This document shows positions 11,475 to 23,820 of a stretch of DNA of 64,000 nucleotides, piece by piece. Within the stretch, counting starts at the first letter, position 1, and each line of letters begins with the position of its first letter. The position numbers and the translations under genes were made by a program. The DNA is taken from contig CM073898.1 of assembly GCA_037176705.1 (NCBI GenBank), positions 35,343,488 to 35,407,487 on the forward strand, given 5' to 3'. The stretch is from Molossus alvarezi. Taxonomy: Eukaryota; Chordata; Mammalia; Chiroptera; Molossidae. The notes beneath the pieces are model-generated. The model searched no databases, was not told the origin of the DNA, and saw only the letters and a program-made list of their open reading frames with translations.

Positions 11475-11840
11475 GATAAGATATAAGATGAGTAAGCTCT
11501 GGCCCTGGCCGGTTTGGCTCAGCGGTTGGAGTGTCGGCCTGCGGACCAGAGAGTCCTGGGTTCGGTTCCCGCTAGGGGCATGTACCAAAAAAAAAAAAAA
11601 GATGAATAAGCTCTGGTGATCTAAGATACAGCATGGTAATTATAGTTAACAATACTGTCTTAAGTAGATCTTAAGTATTCTCACCACACACACAATGGTA
11701 ACAATGTGAGGTGATGGATGTATTAATTAATTTGATTGTGATAATCATTTCATAATGTATACACATATATCAAATCAACACATTGTACATCTTAAATATA
11801 TACTATTTTATTTGTCAATCATGCCTCAATAAAGCTGGCA
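11475..11840 (+). repeat. Old L1 (L1M-type) 3' UTR, split by a SINE
   Basis: The stretch runs from GATATAAGATGAGTAAGCTCT through 'acagcatggtaattatagttaacaatactgt', 'gtgaggtgatggatgtattaatt' and 'catgcctcaataaagctgg', in the order of mammalian L1M 3' UTRs, and ends at the AATAAA-containing terminus. The SINE at 11503-11600 interrupts it. Confidence 0.75.
11503..11600 (+). mobile_element. Ves SINE, tRNA head only
   Basis: A 98-bp copy has the complete tRNA-related head with A box (TGGCTCAGCGG) and B-box region (GGTTCGGTTCC), reaches GGGGCATGTACC, and passes straight into a run of 14 A. The body and CT tract are absent. A 16-bp duplication with one mismatch, GATGAGTAAGCTCTGG, lies at 11487-11502 and 11601-11616, so this is an insertion product and not a later deletion of flank. 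Confidence 0.93.
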
Positions 11841-11989
11841 GGGGGCAGAAAACAGTTTCTGACCTCAGAAAGTTCAAAAACATTCGGACGTGCACACACA
11901 TTTGTCTAAAGTTAAAATGGTAAGGCACTTCATGTAGTTTGCAATCATTATTATGAGAATGATTATCATGGGCAGTGATCATTCCTGCC

Positions 11990-12115
11990 ATTACCCATGC
12001 TAGTACTTTTACTATCCACATTAGACAGGTAAAGGAACTGAGTGTCAGAGATGTCAGTGACTGACGTAGTTTCCCACAGCAAAGAGTGACAAATCCAGGA
12101 TTTAGAAGCATCTCA
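11990..12115 (-). repeat. MIR remnant
   Basis: 'TTAGACAGGTAAAGGAACTGAGTGTCAGAG' then 'AGTTTCCCACAGCAAAGAGTGACAAATCCAGGATT' correspond to the reverse complement of the MIR core ('acagatgaggaaactgaggcacagag...'). Confidence 0.55.
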
Positions 12116-13499
12116 GGTTTCTCTGGTAACAAAGACAAGGTTCCCAACCCATCAGGGAAGAGCAGGTTCAGAAAAGGATTCACAGAAAACCTTGACAATA
12201 AAATATGTCTTCGATCCTATTTCTGATTTGTACTTTGGCCCAGGTTGTATTCTCATCCTAGCCTCAGCTTAACTCAGACTGCCTGAGTCTAAAAACAAAT
12301 TACGTAGATGGATTTCTGTTTCCTTTTTTAGAATCATTTCTCATTCCATTTAGCAACTGTCCATTTAGTTTTGCTCTGTCACAATGACCAATTGTAGCTT
12401 ATTCTTAACAGCCTCCACTTTTCCTAGCTTGTGCCTTAAAGGTTCCCAATAATCTCCCATCAGCTGTTTAGACACACAGCCCTAGAGGCTGGTTTGGTCT
12501 TCCGTTTGCGACAACAGGGAAATTCTGTGATGCAGTAACAAGAGTGACAGCCCCAGTATGCCTTCATAAAACCACACAATTCTACAAAGCTGGGGCTTCC
12601 CCTTCCTTCTGATAAATTTTACTTTTTCATGGCATTTAAGATCCAAAACAGCATTATTCCTTCTGCTGATGCATCATCTGAAGAGCATCTCATACACATT
12701 TATATTAATTAAAAACCGAAAATGCTTAACATGGAAACGCTGAGTAGCTGCCTCTCCCCAGGCAGGCCTGTGACCATATGCAGGAAGTGCTTCCTAAAGG
12801 CTCCTTAGACTTGCAGAGACTAAGAGAGGAATTTTTTGGTCTGTCCATCACTGCAACTCCTCCTAATTATTATTTGTATCATTCCTTAAGGCTTTCACTC
12901 CCTGCAGATTCTGTGACAGTATTGGTATTATAATGTACATAGCATATATTTTTCAAGAGTCTGAGGGCGCCATGTATAAAATCTATTTCAGTTCCTCCCA
13001 CAGGCACTGACATGCTACAAACTAAACAGAATGTCCTTGCCACGGCTTGTGTAAGTTAGAAAAGTCTATCACTAGCAAGGAAAAGCTGCTGGTTCTATTT
13101 TGCCTCCAGTATTTTGAACACTACGCCTGCCCTGCTATATTCAGCTTAGATCTCTGCACAGGCAGAGTTAGTGGCCACCTACGCAGTGTGTTTTGAGACA
13201 TACAGAAATAATCATGTTGTTACAAACATATCCCCATTAGGTACCCCATGTCCCACTTTCCTTCTTCAAAGTCTAGACAAGAGAAATATGAATAGTTAAA
13301 CTATCAAGAGAGTGGGAGATTGTCCGTAGATATATTTCCTACAAAATAAGCTTACTGCTCCAATTCATACAGTAGAAGGCTTTTGGGTACTAAATATCAC
13401 TTTTTTATCCTTTGGTTTTTGAAGGAACAAAATTCTTGGTCAAGAAATGTCTGTGTAGCAGAGGAAGGTCCAACCTAATTTTACCTGGTGGGGGCAATA
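12116..13499. other. Unique sequence, nothing recognised
   Basis: No repeat or coding signal recognised, although short segments such as 12365-12600 are moderately GC-rich. Confidence 0.5.
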
Positions 13500-13514
13500 A
13501 AATCACTTGGTCCT

Positions 13515-13766
13515 ACCCTGGCCAGTTTGGCTCAGGGGTTAGAGCACCTGCCTGCGCGGACTGGAGAGTCCCGGGTTCGGTTCCCGCTAAGGGCATGTAC
13601 CTCAGTTGCAGTTTGTCCCCGGCCCCGGTTGGGGTCATGTGGGTGGCAGCCACTCGATGTATCTGTCTCACATTGATGTTTCTCTCTCTCTCTTCCCACC
13701 TCTCTCCCTCCCACTCTATCTGAAGATACATGCAAAAATGTCCTCAGGTGAGGATTAAAAAAAAAA
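13515..13766 (+). mobile_element. Ves SINE, subfamily A, full length
   Basis: Complete head, body, CT tract, CACTCTATCTGA motif and TCCTCAGGTGAGGA before poly(A). A 14-bp duplication with two mismatches lies at 13501-13514 and 13767-13780. A GCG insertion is present in the anticodon-loop region (CTGCGCGGACTGG). Confidence 0.96.
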
Positions 13767-13780
13767 AATCATTCGGTCCT

Positions 13781-14534
13781 TCTGAACTTTGAGGCTTATT
13801 CTCACATCTCTCTGTTTTTTTACTGATTCCTGGGGTTTCAGAAGATTTCTGGTTCTTTCAGGAACAAATTTCTGGGCTCTCCTTTCTGCTTCTTAGAAAT
13901 TGGCTTTTTGCTCAATTATCAGTTCAGCTTCAACTACTATTTTTAGTGCACTGACCTCCTATCCATGATATCTGGTAAAAACTTGCCTAGTCCAACCCTG
14001 ACACTATGGGGTCTTTACATTACAAGGTGACAGAATTGAAAATAAACAGTCAAGACAAATAAAATATAAGAGAAAACTACAAATACATCACCTTGACTTA
14101 GAATTGTCTTTCTAACTCTGTTTTGCTTAGGCTAATTTTACAATGAGTTGCATTCATGTGGGACATAAGATAATTGGTACAGTATAGGTGATCCCAACTC
14201 ATTCTGGGTTCCAGAAGGAAACAAATCTGGAATTTTCAAAAGCAAACATGTAATTCACATATGTGAAATTCAGAATTCACAATCTATAGGTATAACAATA
14301 TGGAGTGTTCATTCTTGCACTAGAGGTTTCTGTATGCCAAAAATATAATTATGAGTTTAAAGACTTAATAATACATGCATTATTTTAACTCTTGTTAAAA
14401 TTTGGGTTGGCTAGAATTATCTAGGACCTGTCTCCCAACAGCCAAAATCCTGCTTTCTGTATCTATGCATCTGAAAATCTCAATGGCATTGGTCTCTGGG
14501 GAAACCATTATTTAAATGCCGAAAATGTATTTTG
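13781..14534. other. Unique sequence, nothing recognised
   Basis: No repeat or coding signal recognised. Confidence 0.5.
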
Positions 14535-14720
14535 CTTATTGATTTCATTAATTCACTCTTTAATAAAGAGGTATTTAGGGGTCTCCTACTAAGGTTCAGT
14601 CACTGTGCTCAGAAGCTAGGAATACAACGTGAACAAACAGATTCTCTTGGAATTTACAAACTATTAGATCAGAGAGAAGGCAAACACAGTCATACAAGGC
14701 AATTATTTCAATAATTTCTA
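14535..14720 (-). repeat. L2 3'-end remnant
   Basis: 'GTATTTAGGGGTCTCCTACTAAGG...CACTGTGCTCAGAAGCTAGGAATACAACGTGAACAAACAG' matches the reverse complement of the L2 terminus ('tatttattgagcacctactatgtgccaggcactgtgctaggcactgggg'). Confidence 0.55.
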
Positions 14721-14740
14721 AGTGCTAAAAGGATCTTGAA

Positions 14741-16354
14741 ATTCAAAGAAAATATCTTTACATTTTATATTTGCAAATCAGCATGCATGCCCTTTCTCTC
14801 TCTTCAAAAATAAAACAATTATAATACAAACTAAAGAATGGCATGCTTCCCTCTTCAGAGAAACTTGCATAAGCCATGTAGCAGAAAATAGTTATCCAAA
14901 ATCTGTAGCTTAGGGAGAACTCTTGAGAATTCAAAGCTTAAGAAATTCTATAACGAGGGAGAGGAGATAGATGAGCAGGCACTGGACATTTCTTTCTATG
15001 TCTTTAGGAATAGCCTTCTCCAATTTTTGGCTCAGAATTACCACGTGGAAACAGAAGCAAAGCACTTGATTCTTTTGGAAGACTTAACAGGAAAGTGTCT
15101 GTAGTTAGTTTTGGCTTATGTAGTTAGTTTTAGACAATGTCCTTCACGGTCTGGGCATAGAGAAGCTGACCATCTCATCTCAACCATTAACTGTCCTGAG
15201 TTTAGAAACCAAATCACATACTTTGCTATTCATTCTGAGGCTGAGATAAAGCTTTAGGTTCACATAATAGGAAACAGCACTGATATTCCTTGAAAAGTAA
15301 TAACAATAATAAAGCTGTGGGATAGATTTTAGTCTTGTTTTCCAATAAAAAGAACCTAACACTATCACCTTTTGTGCAAAACAATAATTCTTAAAATGCA
15401 AAGAGATGTTTATCTTTCAAACAGAAGCTTTTATGTAATGTTTGGTTCTCACACATGTAAGGTTTTTGAAAAGAAAAAATAAATCGTGTTAACCTTTACA
15501 GCATCAAAAATAGAATAAAGTATAATTAACTTTGTTCTTTTAACATAACATGGTTTCTTTGATAGATCCTAGCTTACTAGTGTCTCCACAGGACACTTTG
15601 TTTCTCAGTATGCACAAATGAATAAAGATATTAAACAATTTTTGTGACCTACAGTAAGGTCAGGTTTTAATTGTTATGCTAATTTCATGCACTAGATTCT
15701 CTATGTTCCTACTAGTTAATAAACATACTTTAAGACATTGTCTGGGTTAATGGGAGGGAACCCAACCCTCTCATCTCTGAAGATACTGTTAGAATAGATG
15801 TGAAGTCCAGTAGAAAGGATTTCTATATTGCTATTGATCCTGAATCTTCTAACTGCTTAATCCCAGTTGGAATTAATTTAGGGAGTGTAGCTACATCTAC
15901 ATTGTATTATCGAATTTCCCTACTAGTTAAATAATCTGTCAAATCAAATCACAGATCTATTGGCAATCACAACTGACTGATCCAATAGACTAGAACAAAT
16001 TAATCACGAAAAATACCTTAAACTTAAAGTCAGAAATACAGATTTTGTGCCGTCCTCAACTAATTCTGCAGAAGAGGTTGAGCTCCGTGTTGGTAATGTC
16101 ACAATCTGTAACGACCCAGAATATAGAAAGGGGCTGATTTCCCTTTATTTTTGAAGGTCTGTAAAATCAAAGTGGTGCTCCTTAATAATACCTAAGAACT
16201 AAATCAACTCAAAATCCATATTTGGCTGGATAATGTAATTTAAAATCAGGACCATGTCATAACCTAGTAGTGCAAAAAAGGGCAGAGACCTGGTTTCTAT
16301 CTGTAGCTCTTCCAGTAATTAACTCTGCCTCCCCCATCTTTAAAACAAATACAA
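14741..16354. other. Unique AT-rich sequence, nothing recognised
   Basis: No repeat or coding signal recognised. Contains paired near-copies of GTAGTTAGTTTT at about 15101-15134. Confidence 0.5.
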
Positions 16355-17545
16355 AGAGCGTTTCCAGGTATAGTTGACATGCAGCACATATATAAAATGT
16401 ATAATTTCACAAATTTTTATCTATGTGTATACTTATACATCACGAAACTATCACTATAGTTGAGACAGTGAACATATCCATCACCCATAGGTTTTCTCGT
16501 GACTCTTTGTAACCCCTCCTACCCATCCTCATGGCACCAGTCGACCACTGATCTGCTTTCCGTCACTATATCAGCCTTTCATCGTCAAGGGTGTAATGTA
16601 ATTGGGACAGACAGGATGTAGGCTGGAGGCTTTTTTGGTCTGGCTTCAGTCACCGTGATGGTTAACTTTATATTTACTAAGAGATGCCCAGATAACTGGT
16701 AAAATGTTATTTCTGGGTGTTTTCTGTGAGGGTTTTTTCCAGAAGAGATTAGCATGTAAATCAGTAGACTGAAGAAAGAAGACCCCCCCCCCCCACCACT
16801 GTGGGTGGGCATCATCCATTGAGGGCTCCAATACAACAAAAAGGCAGAGAAAACGTGAATTCACACCCTCTCTTCTTGAGCTGGGACTTTCACCTTCTGC
16901 CTTCAGACACTGGAGCTCCGGTTTTTGGGTCTTCAGGTTCAGACTGAATCCTGCCACCAGCTCTCCAGGTTTTCTAACTTGCAGATGGCAGATATATCTT
17001 AGGTTCTGTAATTCTGTGAGCCAATGCCCATGAATCTAATTTATCTATCTCCTACCTATCTACCTACCTATCTCTCCTATTGGTTTTTTTTCTTTCTGGA
17101 TGACCCCAACTAATAGTGTTATTTGGGTATAATGATTTTGAGATCACCATGTTACCTGCAATGAACCTTAATGCCTTTTTATTGCTCAGTAGTATTACCT
17201 TGTATGGATATACCATATTTGTTTACCTATCTACTTGTTCATAGACATTTTGGCTGTTTCCAGTTTTTGTCTCTTACAATTAAAGTAGCATAAACGTTTG
17301 AATGTAAGTCATTGTAGTAAAGTAAGGCTTTCCTTTCTCTTGAGCAAATATTGGGGAGTGGAATGGCAGATTATATGATAGGTATATGTTTAACTTTTAA
17401 AGAATGTGCTAAGCTTCTTTCCAAAGAGTTATACCATTTTACATTCCCCCCAGCAGTGTGGGAGAATTCGCGTTCTTCCCTGGCTCACACTTGGCATGAC
17501 CATGATAATATATGCCTTCTCTGCTTCGTGGGAATCCAGGATCAC
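16355..17545 (-). repeat. Old L1 (L1M-type) ORF2 and 3' region, split
   Basis: 16355-16650 matches a diverged L1M segment ('atgaacatatccatcaccc', 'accactgatctgctttccgtcac', 'gtctggcttc'). The match resumes at about 17118 and runs to about 17545 with the reverse complement of the ORF2 C-terminal coding part ('tattgctcagtagtattacc', 'gacattttggctgtttccag', 'ggagtggaatggcag', 'cccagcagtgtg'). It is far too diverged to translate. Another repeat interrupts it at 16651-17117. Confidence 0.7.
16651..17117 (+). repeat. Old interspersed repeat nested in L1M
   Basis: It begins TGATGGTTAACTTT and ends in 'ctattggtt...tctggatgaccccaactaatag', with an internal 'gtgggtgggcatcatcc', the ends and order of a common ancient mammalian repeat whose class I cannot name with certainty (LTR-like, TG start). 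It contains a C12 run (16783-16794) and a TATC/TACC microsatellite (17043-17073). The L1M sequence on both sides is continuous, which defines the boundaries. Confidence 0.6.
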
Positions 17546-19384
17546 GCTGGGATTGTTAGAAGGCTGATACTTTATTCTGTACTTCTGTTTAGCATGTCAA
17601 AAACTTATACTTCATTTTTTTCTCTTTTCATTATTTTCTAATCAGGAAATATGTACCTTGAACAAACTAGAGCTAAGCTCATTTATTTAGAAAGACAAAA
17701 ACAGTGAATCACATCATTGATTTCCCAAATACTGTATATATAAATTAAATTAAAGAGGATAACTGGTAGTAACAAGAAGTAGCCAATTATAGATAAAAAG
17801 ATCAAAAGCTCTGTCATTCTGAATAGATTATGCAATGAAAAGAATAGTAAGAACTGCTTTAAGTATTAGTGGTAATGGTTGTTGAATTATTTCAGAGAAC
17901 TATTCACCTAGCTTCCTTGGTCAAACAAGGTAAATAGTGCTCATGTTCCAGAAAATAAGACAATATTTTGTTTTTCTTTTTTGTGAAGACCATTGAACAA
18001 ACGTATAGATTCTAGATTTAGAGAACAAGGGGGTGGCATGGTGACCGTATCTAAAAGAGAAGGCTATGTAGCTGGTGTGAAATAACTTCATTTTGCTTTT
18101 CAATGGCAAAGGGAAAATAATTTTGTGTTTGTTCTACCTTAATGTGACTTGTTGGTTTGTACACAATTTTCCTTTGTTTTTCAAAAGCAATTGGGGTGTT
18201 CTAATCATTTATTTACTGTGCTCTTATTCTAAAGACAAAAACTATAAATGTGAAATATAGAGAAATCGAAAAGAATTAAGACATGTTCTTCCATTTTGGA
18301 AATTTAACTCTGTCAAGTAAATTTTGATAATGCATCTTAATTGCATGCTATCAGCATGGTTTCCTATTCATCGGGGACAATTTGCTAATTGCTATCTTTG
18401 GGGAAGTAAAATAACAGAGGGCTGTCCTATTAACATTTAGCAAAGTGTTACCGAGAGCACTGGGTGAATAGAGGGCTTCAAATTATTAGAAGGACATAAT
18501 ACTGGTTACACATGTTCATAGAATAAGAAAGATATTTTTAGTTTCATTCACTATTACAATTGCTGTGAAATAAATAGCATCTGCAAATACTGATACATTC
18601 ATAGGGCTTGTGGTTATTTTGCTAATGTGTAAGGAATGAGGATGGAATATTATATAAACAGTGTACCCAAAAGTTCACTGAGATACAGCTACATCTAAAT
18701 CTGAACTCTGAATTTTCCCTTCATATCCATCCTGCAATGCTCAGCTCGAATTGGAGGATGAGAAACTTCTCTTATTACTTCTGATTATAAATGATATTTT
18801 CCTTATTTAAAATGCAGCAATCCTTCTTATTTTTACCACTTATATGTCTCTGTGTTATCCCTACTTAGCCTTTTATTCCTAGCTATTATTGATCTCTGTA
18901 CATTTTATTTATTCACTGCATTAAAAGCTCCCCAAGTCCTCAAACCATGTTCTGAAGTTGGTATGTCCCATCCACAAAGTTTACTATCATCTTTGTCATT
19001 ATTTACATAAGTCTCAGAGCAAAACAATTTTCAAATATTTACATTTGATCTCATCTCTGATCTAAGAAAATATCTTGAACCAAGTAAGTGTTCTAGGTAA
19101 TACATATTGACATTTTATCTTTAAGTAATAAGATAAACTGCCTTTTAGAAAAGAGGAAAATTCAAAAAAAGTTTGGATGGCATTTTAGTCCTGGAAGTCA
19201 ATACAGAATCTAACATCTCAAACTCCTTTTTCTCTTTCACCCGAGGGCTCTGTTTTCAGCTATCCAAGGCCATCTTTGGTTTGCCAACTCTGTGCTTTTG
19301 GTGTTTTTATGGAGCATCTACTACAAGCTATGTGGGACAATAAAGTACAGAAAGAGACTGGTTGTGTCAAGCATTCCTGCTTAA
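17546..19384. other. Unique AT-rich sequence, nothing recognised
   Basis: No repeat or coding signal recognised. Confidence 0.5.
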
Positions 19385-19400
19385 CCCTTGCTCTTCTTTT

Positions 19401-20742
19401 TTTTTTTTTTTTAATTTTTGTTGTTGTTGTTGTTACAGATGTTTCTCCTTTTTTACCCCATTGGCACCCCCTCCCCATCTCCCCCGCCCAATCCCCGGCT
19501 TTGTTGTCCATGTCCATTGGTCATGCATACATGCATATCAGTTCTGTGGTTTATCTCTCCCCCACCTCCCACGCCCTCTTCTGAGGGATGTCAGTCTGTG
19601 CCCTACTTCCATGTTTCTGGGTTTACTGTATTCCTCAGACTGTTATGTTCATTATATTCCGTATATAAGTGAGATCATGTAGTATTTGTCTTTTTCTACT
19701 TGGCTTATTTCACTTAGGATAATAATTTTCAGGTCCCTCCATGTCGTCTCAAAGGATAAGAGATCTTTCTTTCTTACAGCTGCATAGTACTCCATTGTGT
19801 ATATGTACCAAGGCTTTTTTATCCATTCGTCTACTGATGGACACTTGGGCTGTTTCCAGATATTAGCTATTGTAAATAGTGCTGCTATGAACATGGGGGT
19901 ACATATATTCTTCCTGATTGGCGTTTCAGGCTTCTTAGGATATATTCCTAGAAGCGGGATCACTGGGTCAAATGGCAGTTCAATTTTCAATTTTTTGAGG
20001 TAACACCATATTGTTTTCCATAGTGGCTGCACCAGTCTGCATTCCCACCAGCAGTGTATTAGAGTCCCCTTTTCTCCACACCCTCGCCAACACTTGTTGT
20101 TTGATGATTCGTTGATGGTGGCCATTCTGACAGGTGTGAGGTGATACCTCATTGTTGTTTTAGTTTGCATCTGTCTGATGATTAGTGATGTTGAGCATTT
20201 CTTCATATGTCTTTTGGCCATTTGCATGTCTTGTTTGAAGAGGTGTCTATTCAGCTCCTCTGCCCATTTTCTAATTGGGTTCTTTGTCTTCCTTTTGTTG
20301 AGTTGTATGAGCACTCTATATATAATGGAAATGAATCCCTTATCTGATACATCATTGGCAATGATGTCCTCCCATACAGTGGGTTGCCTTTTCATTTTGA
20401 TGGTTGTTTCTTTTGCTGTGCAGAAGCTTTTTAGTTTCATGTAGTCCTATGTGTTTATTTTTTCCTTTGTTTCTGTTGCCTTAGGTGATGTATCAGTGAA
20501 AATTCTGCTGCATATGATGTCCGAAACATTTTGTTGCCTACATTTTCTTCTAGAATTTTTATGGATTCACGGGTCACGCTTAAGTCTTTTATCCATTTTG
20601 AGTTTATTTTTGTGTATGGTGTAAGTTGATGGTCTAGTTTCATTTTTTTGCATGTAGCTGTCCAATTTTCCCAACACCATTTATTAAAGAGGCTGTCTTT
20701 GCTGCACTGTATGCTCTTGCCACCTTTGTCAAATATTAATTG
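19401..20742 (-). mobile_element. L1 retrotransposon, 5'-truncated
   Basis: An exact 16-bp duplication, CCCTTGCTCTTCTTTT, at 19385-19400 and 20743-20758 bounds the insertion. On the minus strand it holds the last third of ORF2 (20742-19652), a 3' UTR of about 215 bp related to that of the HAL1 at 27187-29367, a (CAA)n patch and a poly(A) tail next to the 19385-19400 duplication. The 5' truncation is typical of L1 target-primed reverse transcription. The ORF2 copy is frameshifted, so it cannot be active. Confidence 0.96.
19652..20742 (-). pseudogene. L1 ORF2p C-terminal fragment, frameshifted
   Basis: ORF2p is the endonuclease and reverse transcriptase of L1. Only its C-terminal part is present: endonuclease and reverse-transcriptase catalytic domains are missing through 5' truncation. 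Codons up to about 20455 read [14 protein letters not shown] sequence. A stop and frameshift fall near 20444-20455, after which 262 codons are open to the natural stop at 19652. Within that stretch the cysteine-rich motif CX3CX7HX4C is intact (C117, C121, H129, C134 of the open stretch), as are [33 protein letters not shown] and YTMEYYAA, all conserved in mammalian L1. A dead fragment of a fairly young copy. Confidence 0.95.
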
Positions 20743-20758
20743 CCCTTGCTCTTCTTTT

Positions 20759-22969
20759 TAGAGCTTAAATGAATGGCTCAAAGAGTAGAAAAATAAAGTC
20801 AATATGTGGACAGCTTTTGTTTGCTCACTTACAACCTACAAACTATTAAACCACTACTGCAGGATATCCTCAAGTCAGATACAGAATTCATATAAAAGGA
20901 GTCATTGCATAGCATGCATCAGGGAGGAAGAAATATGTTTGTATAGGGTTTGAGAAGCATTAATGCTTTGTACAATTACTTAGTGCAGGGAGCTGGGTTA
21001 TACTGAAAACTGGGCAGTTGTGCTATGATATCAGTACCTCTGTCCTGGAACAGCCAGGTAAACCAGGGGCAAGCAGCTTCCTGTTTAGTTCAGTGTGCTC
21101 TTCAAATATCATCATTTTCTTGGGTATCGTGATGTGAAAAGGAGTGGAAAGCACAGAGAGTTTCGAGAGCATAGGCATTTATCAACCTAATGATCACAGG
21201 ACATGCCTATCACTGGCTTCAAGCTTTAGAATTAAATCAGCATGGAATGGAGATTTCAGGAGAGAATTTCGTAATGGAGAGTTTTCTTTAGGGGCAAGAG
21301 AAAGGAAGGAGGTGGATGGAAGAGAAGTCATATAAATAATATTTGGGTTTGAATAATAACTCATATAATGATGTTCTCTTCCACAAATTAAAGTAGAATT
21401 AGTTCTTTACAGGTCCCCACAGTGTTGCTGGAGAGGCATAGGGAGAAAGACGGGGGGTTCCCAGGCTGGGATTGCTGACCCTCTGGTCGGGAGGCCAGAA
21501 TGATGTATCCAAGACTAGATGAGTTGTCACATACAGGAAGTGCAGTCTGAGTTTCTCAGTGTAGGCATAGAGACCACTGCGGACTGTGCTGGTCAGGGGA
21601 TAGAGGACCTCCATGTAGCTGATCTAATGGGGTGCACAGAACATGGGGAGAAGGGAATCTAAGCAGGAGATATGGGAGGGAGGGGGTGGTCAGGAAAGTG
21701 CGGACCAGCAGGTCAGGAAAAAATGTTCACCCAGAGAAATATCAAGAAGTAGGTTTGGGGATCTAAGCTGTGAGCTCCTCAAAACAGGTCTCAGTTTTAC
21801 ACCCTTTGTATCCTGATCATAGTCTTAAGACTCAGACAATGCAGGAAGCGTATATGTTAATTAAGTGCGGTAGCAATGAGATTTGAAATTTTTGCAAGAT
21901 TAGGGAGCTTGAGTTTTATCTTGTTTAAGGCTGTGAAAAAATTCTTGAATTATTTCATATAAAAGTCTTCTCTGAAATTATCATTATAATAGAAATACAA
22001 AGCAATATCAAAAATACAAACAAAAATCATTTATTTGTTGTATGGTATTTTAAACTTTACAAGAAGCTTCCATAATCACTGGTTATCACCCTCACTTGAA
22101 GATATAATTGTTAAATAATCACTTAATTAGAGCTAAGAAATTAAACAATATAGCTATAGCAAGTTTCATGACAATTATTTTGGTGACAGTTAAGGCCACC
22201 TGATAAAATACTATGTAATAAGATATTTCTTCTAATAATAAGTTTTTTTAAAGTTCCATTTGCTTACCATTGTCAAACCTGTCATCACAGGTTTGCAGAG
22301 TAAACTAACAGAGTAACCACAGTTACAGGTAGACAGACTGAAATACAAATAGTGGCTTTACAGGAAAGTATACTGGCTTACCCATAGTTATTCGAAACAC
22401 TGAATCAACCAGACCTCAGTTTAGAACATCAATCTTCCAAACAACTGCAGCTAGTACACTTTTCAAAGCTATTTCAGAAGGAAAATATAATATAAACTAG
22501 AATTTTTAACACATAATTTTGCTCTGTACAAATTAAAGTTTTAAAAACAAGGTTATGCACCTATAATCAGCATTGTCTTACTGTATTCAATTCTTTTTTC
22601 AAAATGTATCCTATCTTAGTATATTCATCCGGGGAAAACAATTTTAACAAGACCACTGCACTATAAAGAAAAAATACAGATGTTTTCTTACACTACTCTG
22701 TTCCTAAAGGTTGCTTCAAGCTGAGAAAACATTAGACCTATCCCAGAAATTTTCCTTAGGATCATGTAGTAAGCTGTTCACATTTGCATATTAAGTGAAC
22801 AATCTTTTCTTTATCATTTAAAAAGAAGGCAAGTGAAAACTTTACAAGTGTTCTTCCAAACCATTAATGCCATACGTATTTCCATTATAATATATTTCAA
22901 TAAGACATGAGTATGGACTTTTGTTGTTACTATAAGGTAAACAGCATTAGAAGAATGACTTGGATTTTA
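20759..22969. other. Unique sequence, nothing recognised
   Basis: Mostly unremarkable. The 21399-21720 part is more GC-rich and has a 71-codon minus-strand frame (21399-21614) without recognised similarity. Confidence 0.5.
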
Positions 22970-23820
22970 ATAAATTATTTGGAAATAATTTTAGACTTGC
23001 AGAAAAATTATGAAGACAGCACAGAGGATTACTACTCGCTATTCACTCAACTTCCCCTAATGGTAACATCTTATATAATCCTAGGACAAGCAACAAAGAA
23101 AGTAACATTGGCCCAATACTACTAACCAAAGAACAGACTTTATTTGGATTTTACCAGTTTTTCCACTAATATTCTTATTCTGTCCCACGATCCAATCCAG
23201 AATCCTACCTTACCTGGTATTGTCACATCTCCTCCATCCCCTTGTGGGGACCATGCACAATGACACTTTGAGAGAACTGATCACTTACTTAATACTTTTA
23301 AAATTATGTTTTTATGTATTTTTTTAGAGAGAGAGAAACATTGATGTGAGAGAGAAACATCGATCGGCTGCCTCCTGCACACCCCCTTCTGGGGATCAAG
23401 CCTGCAACCCGGACATGTGCCCTGACCTGGAGTTGGACCGGGACCTCTCAGTCCATGGGACGATGCTCAATCCACTGAGCCACACCAGCCAGGCTGATCA
23501 CTTCCTTAGTAGAATGCTCTTTAATTTGGGTTCATCTGATGTCTCCTCATGATTACATTGAGGTAATGCATTTTTGCAAGAATATTCCAGAAGTGATCTA
23601 CCTTCTCAGTGTACTAGGTCTGGGGGTAAATGATGTTGCTATGTCTTATTACTGGTGATTTTAACTTTAGTGATTTGATTGAGTTAGTGTCTGCTATATT
23701 TCTCCACCATAAAAGTTATTATCTTTCTCTTCATAGTTAATAAATACCCTGGGGAAGTATTTTGAAACTATATAAATATTCTTTGACTCTTAAACTTTTG
23801 CCTATTGATTTTAGCATCCA
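22970..23820. repeat. Old L1-like block, split by a SINE
   Basis: Segments such as 'agacttgcagaaaaattatgaagacagcacag', 'cttcccctaatggtaacatctta', 'gattttaccagtttttccactaat', then after the SINE 'aatttgggttcatctgatgtctcctcatgatta' and 'gcatccatctgtggatttt' follow a well-known ancient mammalian L1-associated repeat. Strand is not assigned. The SINE at 23293-23493 interrupts it. Confidence 0.6.
23293..23493 (-). mobile_element. Ves SINE, subfamily B
   Basis: Minus-strand copy with tRNA-like head (reverse complement at 23440-23493) and two ATCGATGTTTCTCTC-type units. A 15-bp duplication with one mismatch, CTGATCACTTACTTA, lies at 23278-23292 and 23494-23508. Confidence 0.95.

Noticed and set aside
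21399..21614. A GC-richer minus-strand frame considered as an exon or pseudogene
   Set aside because: No recognised protein similarity and no splice signals in good position.
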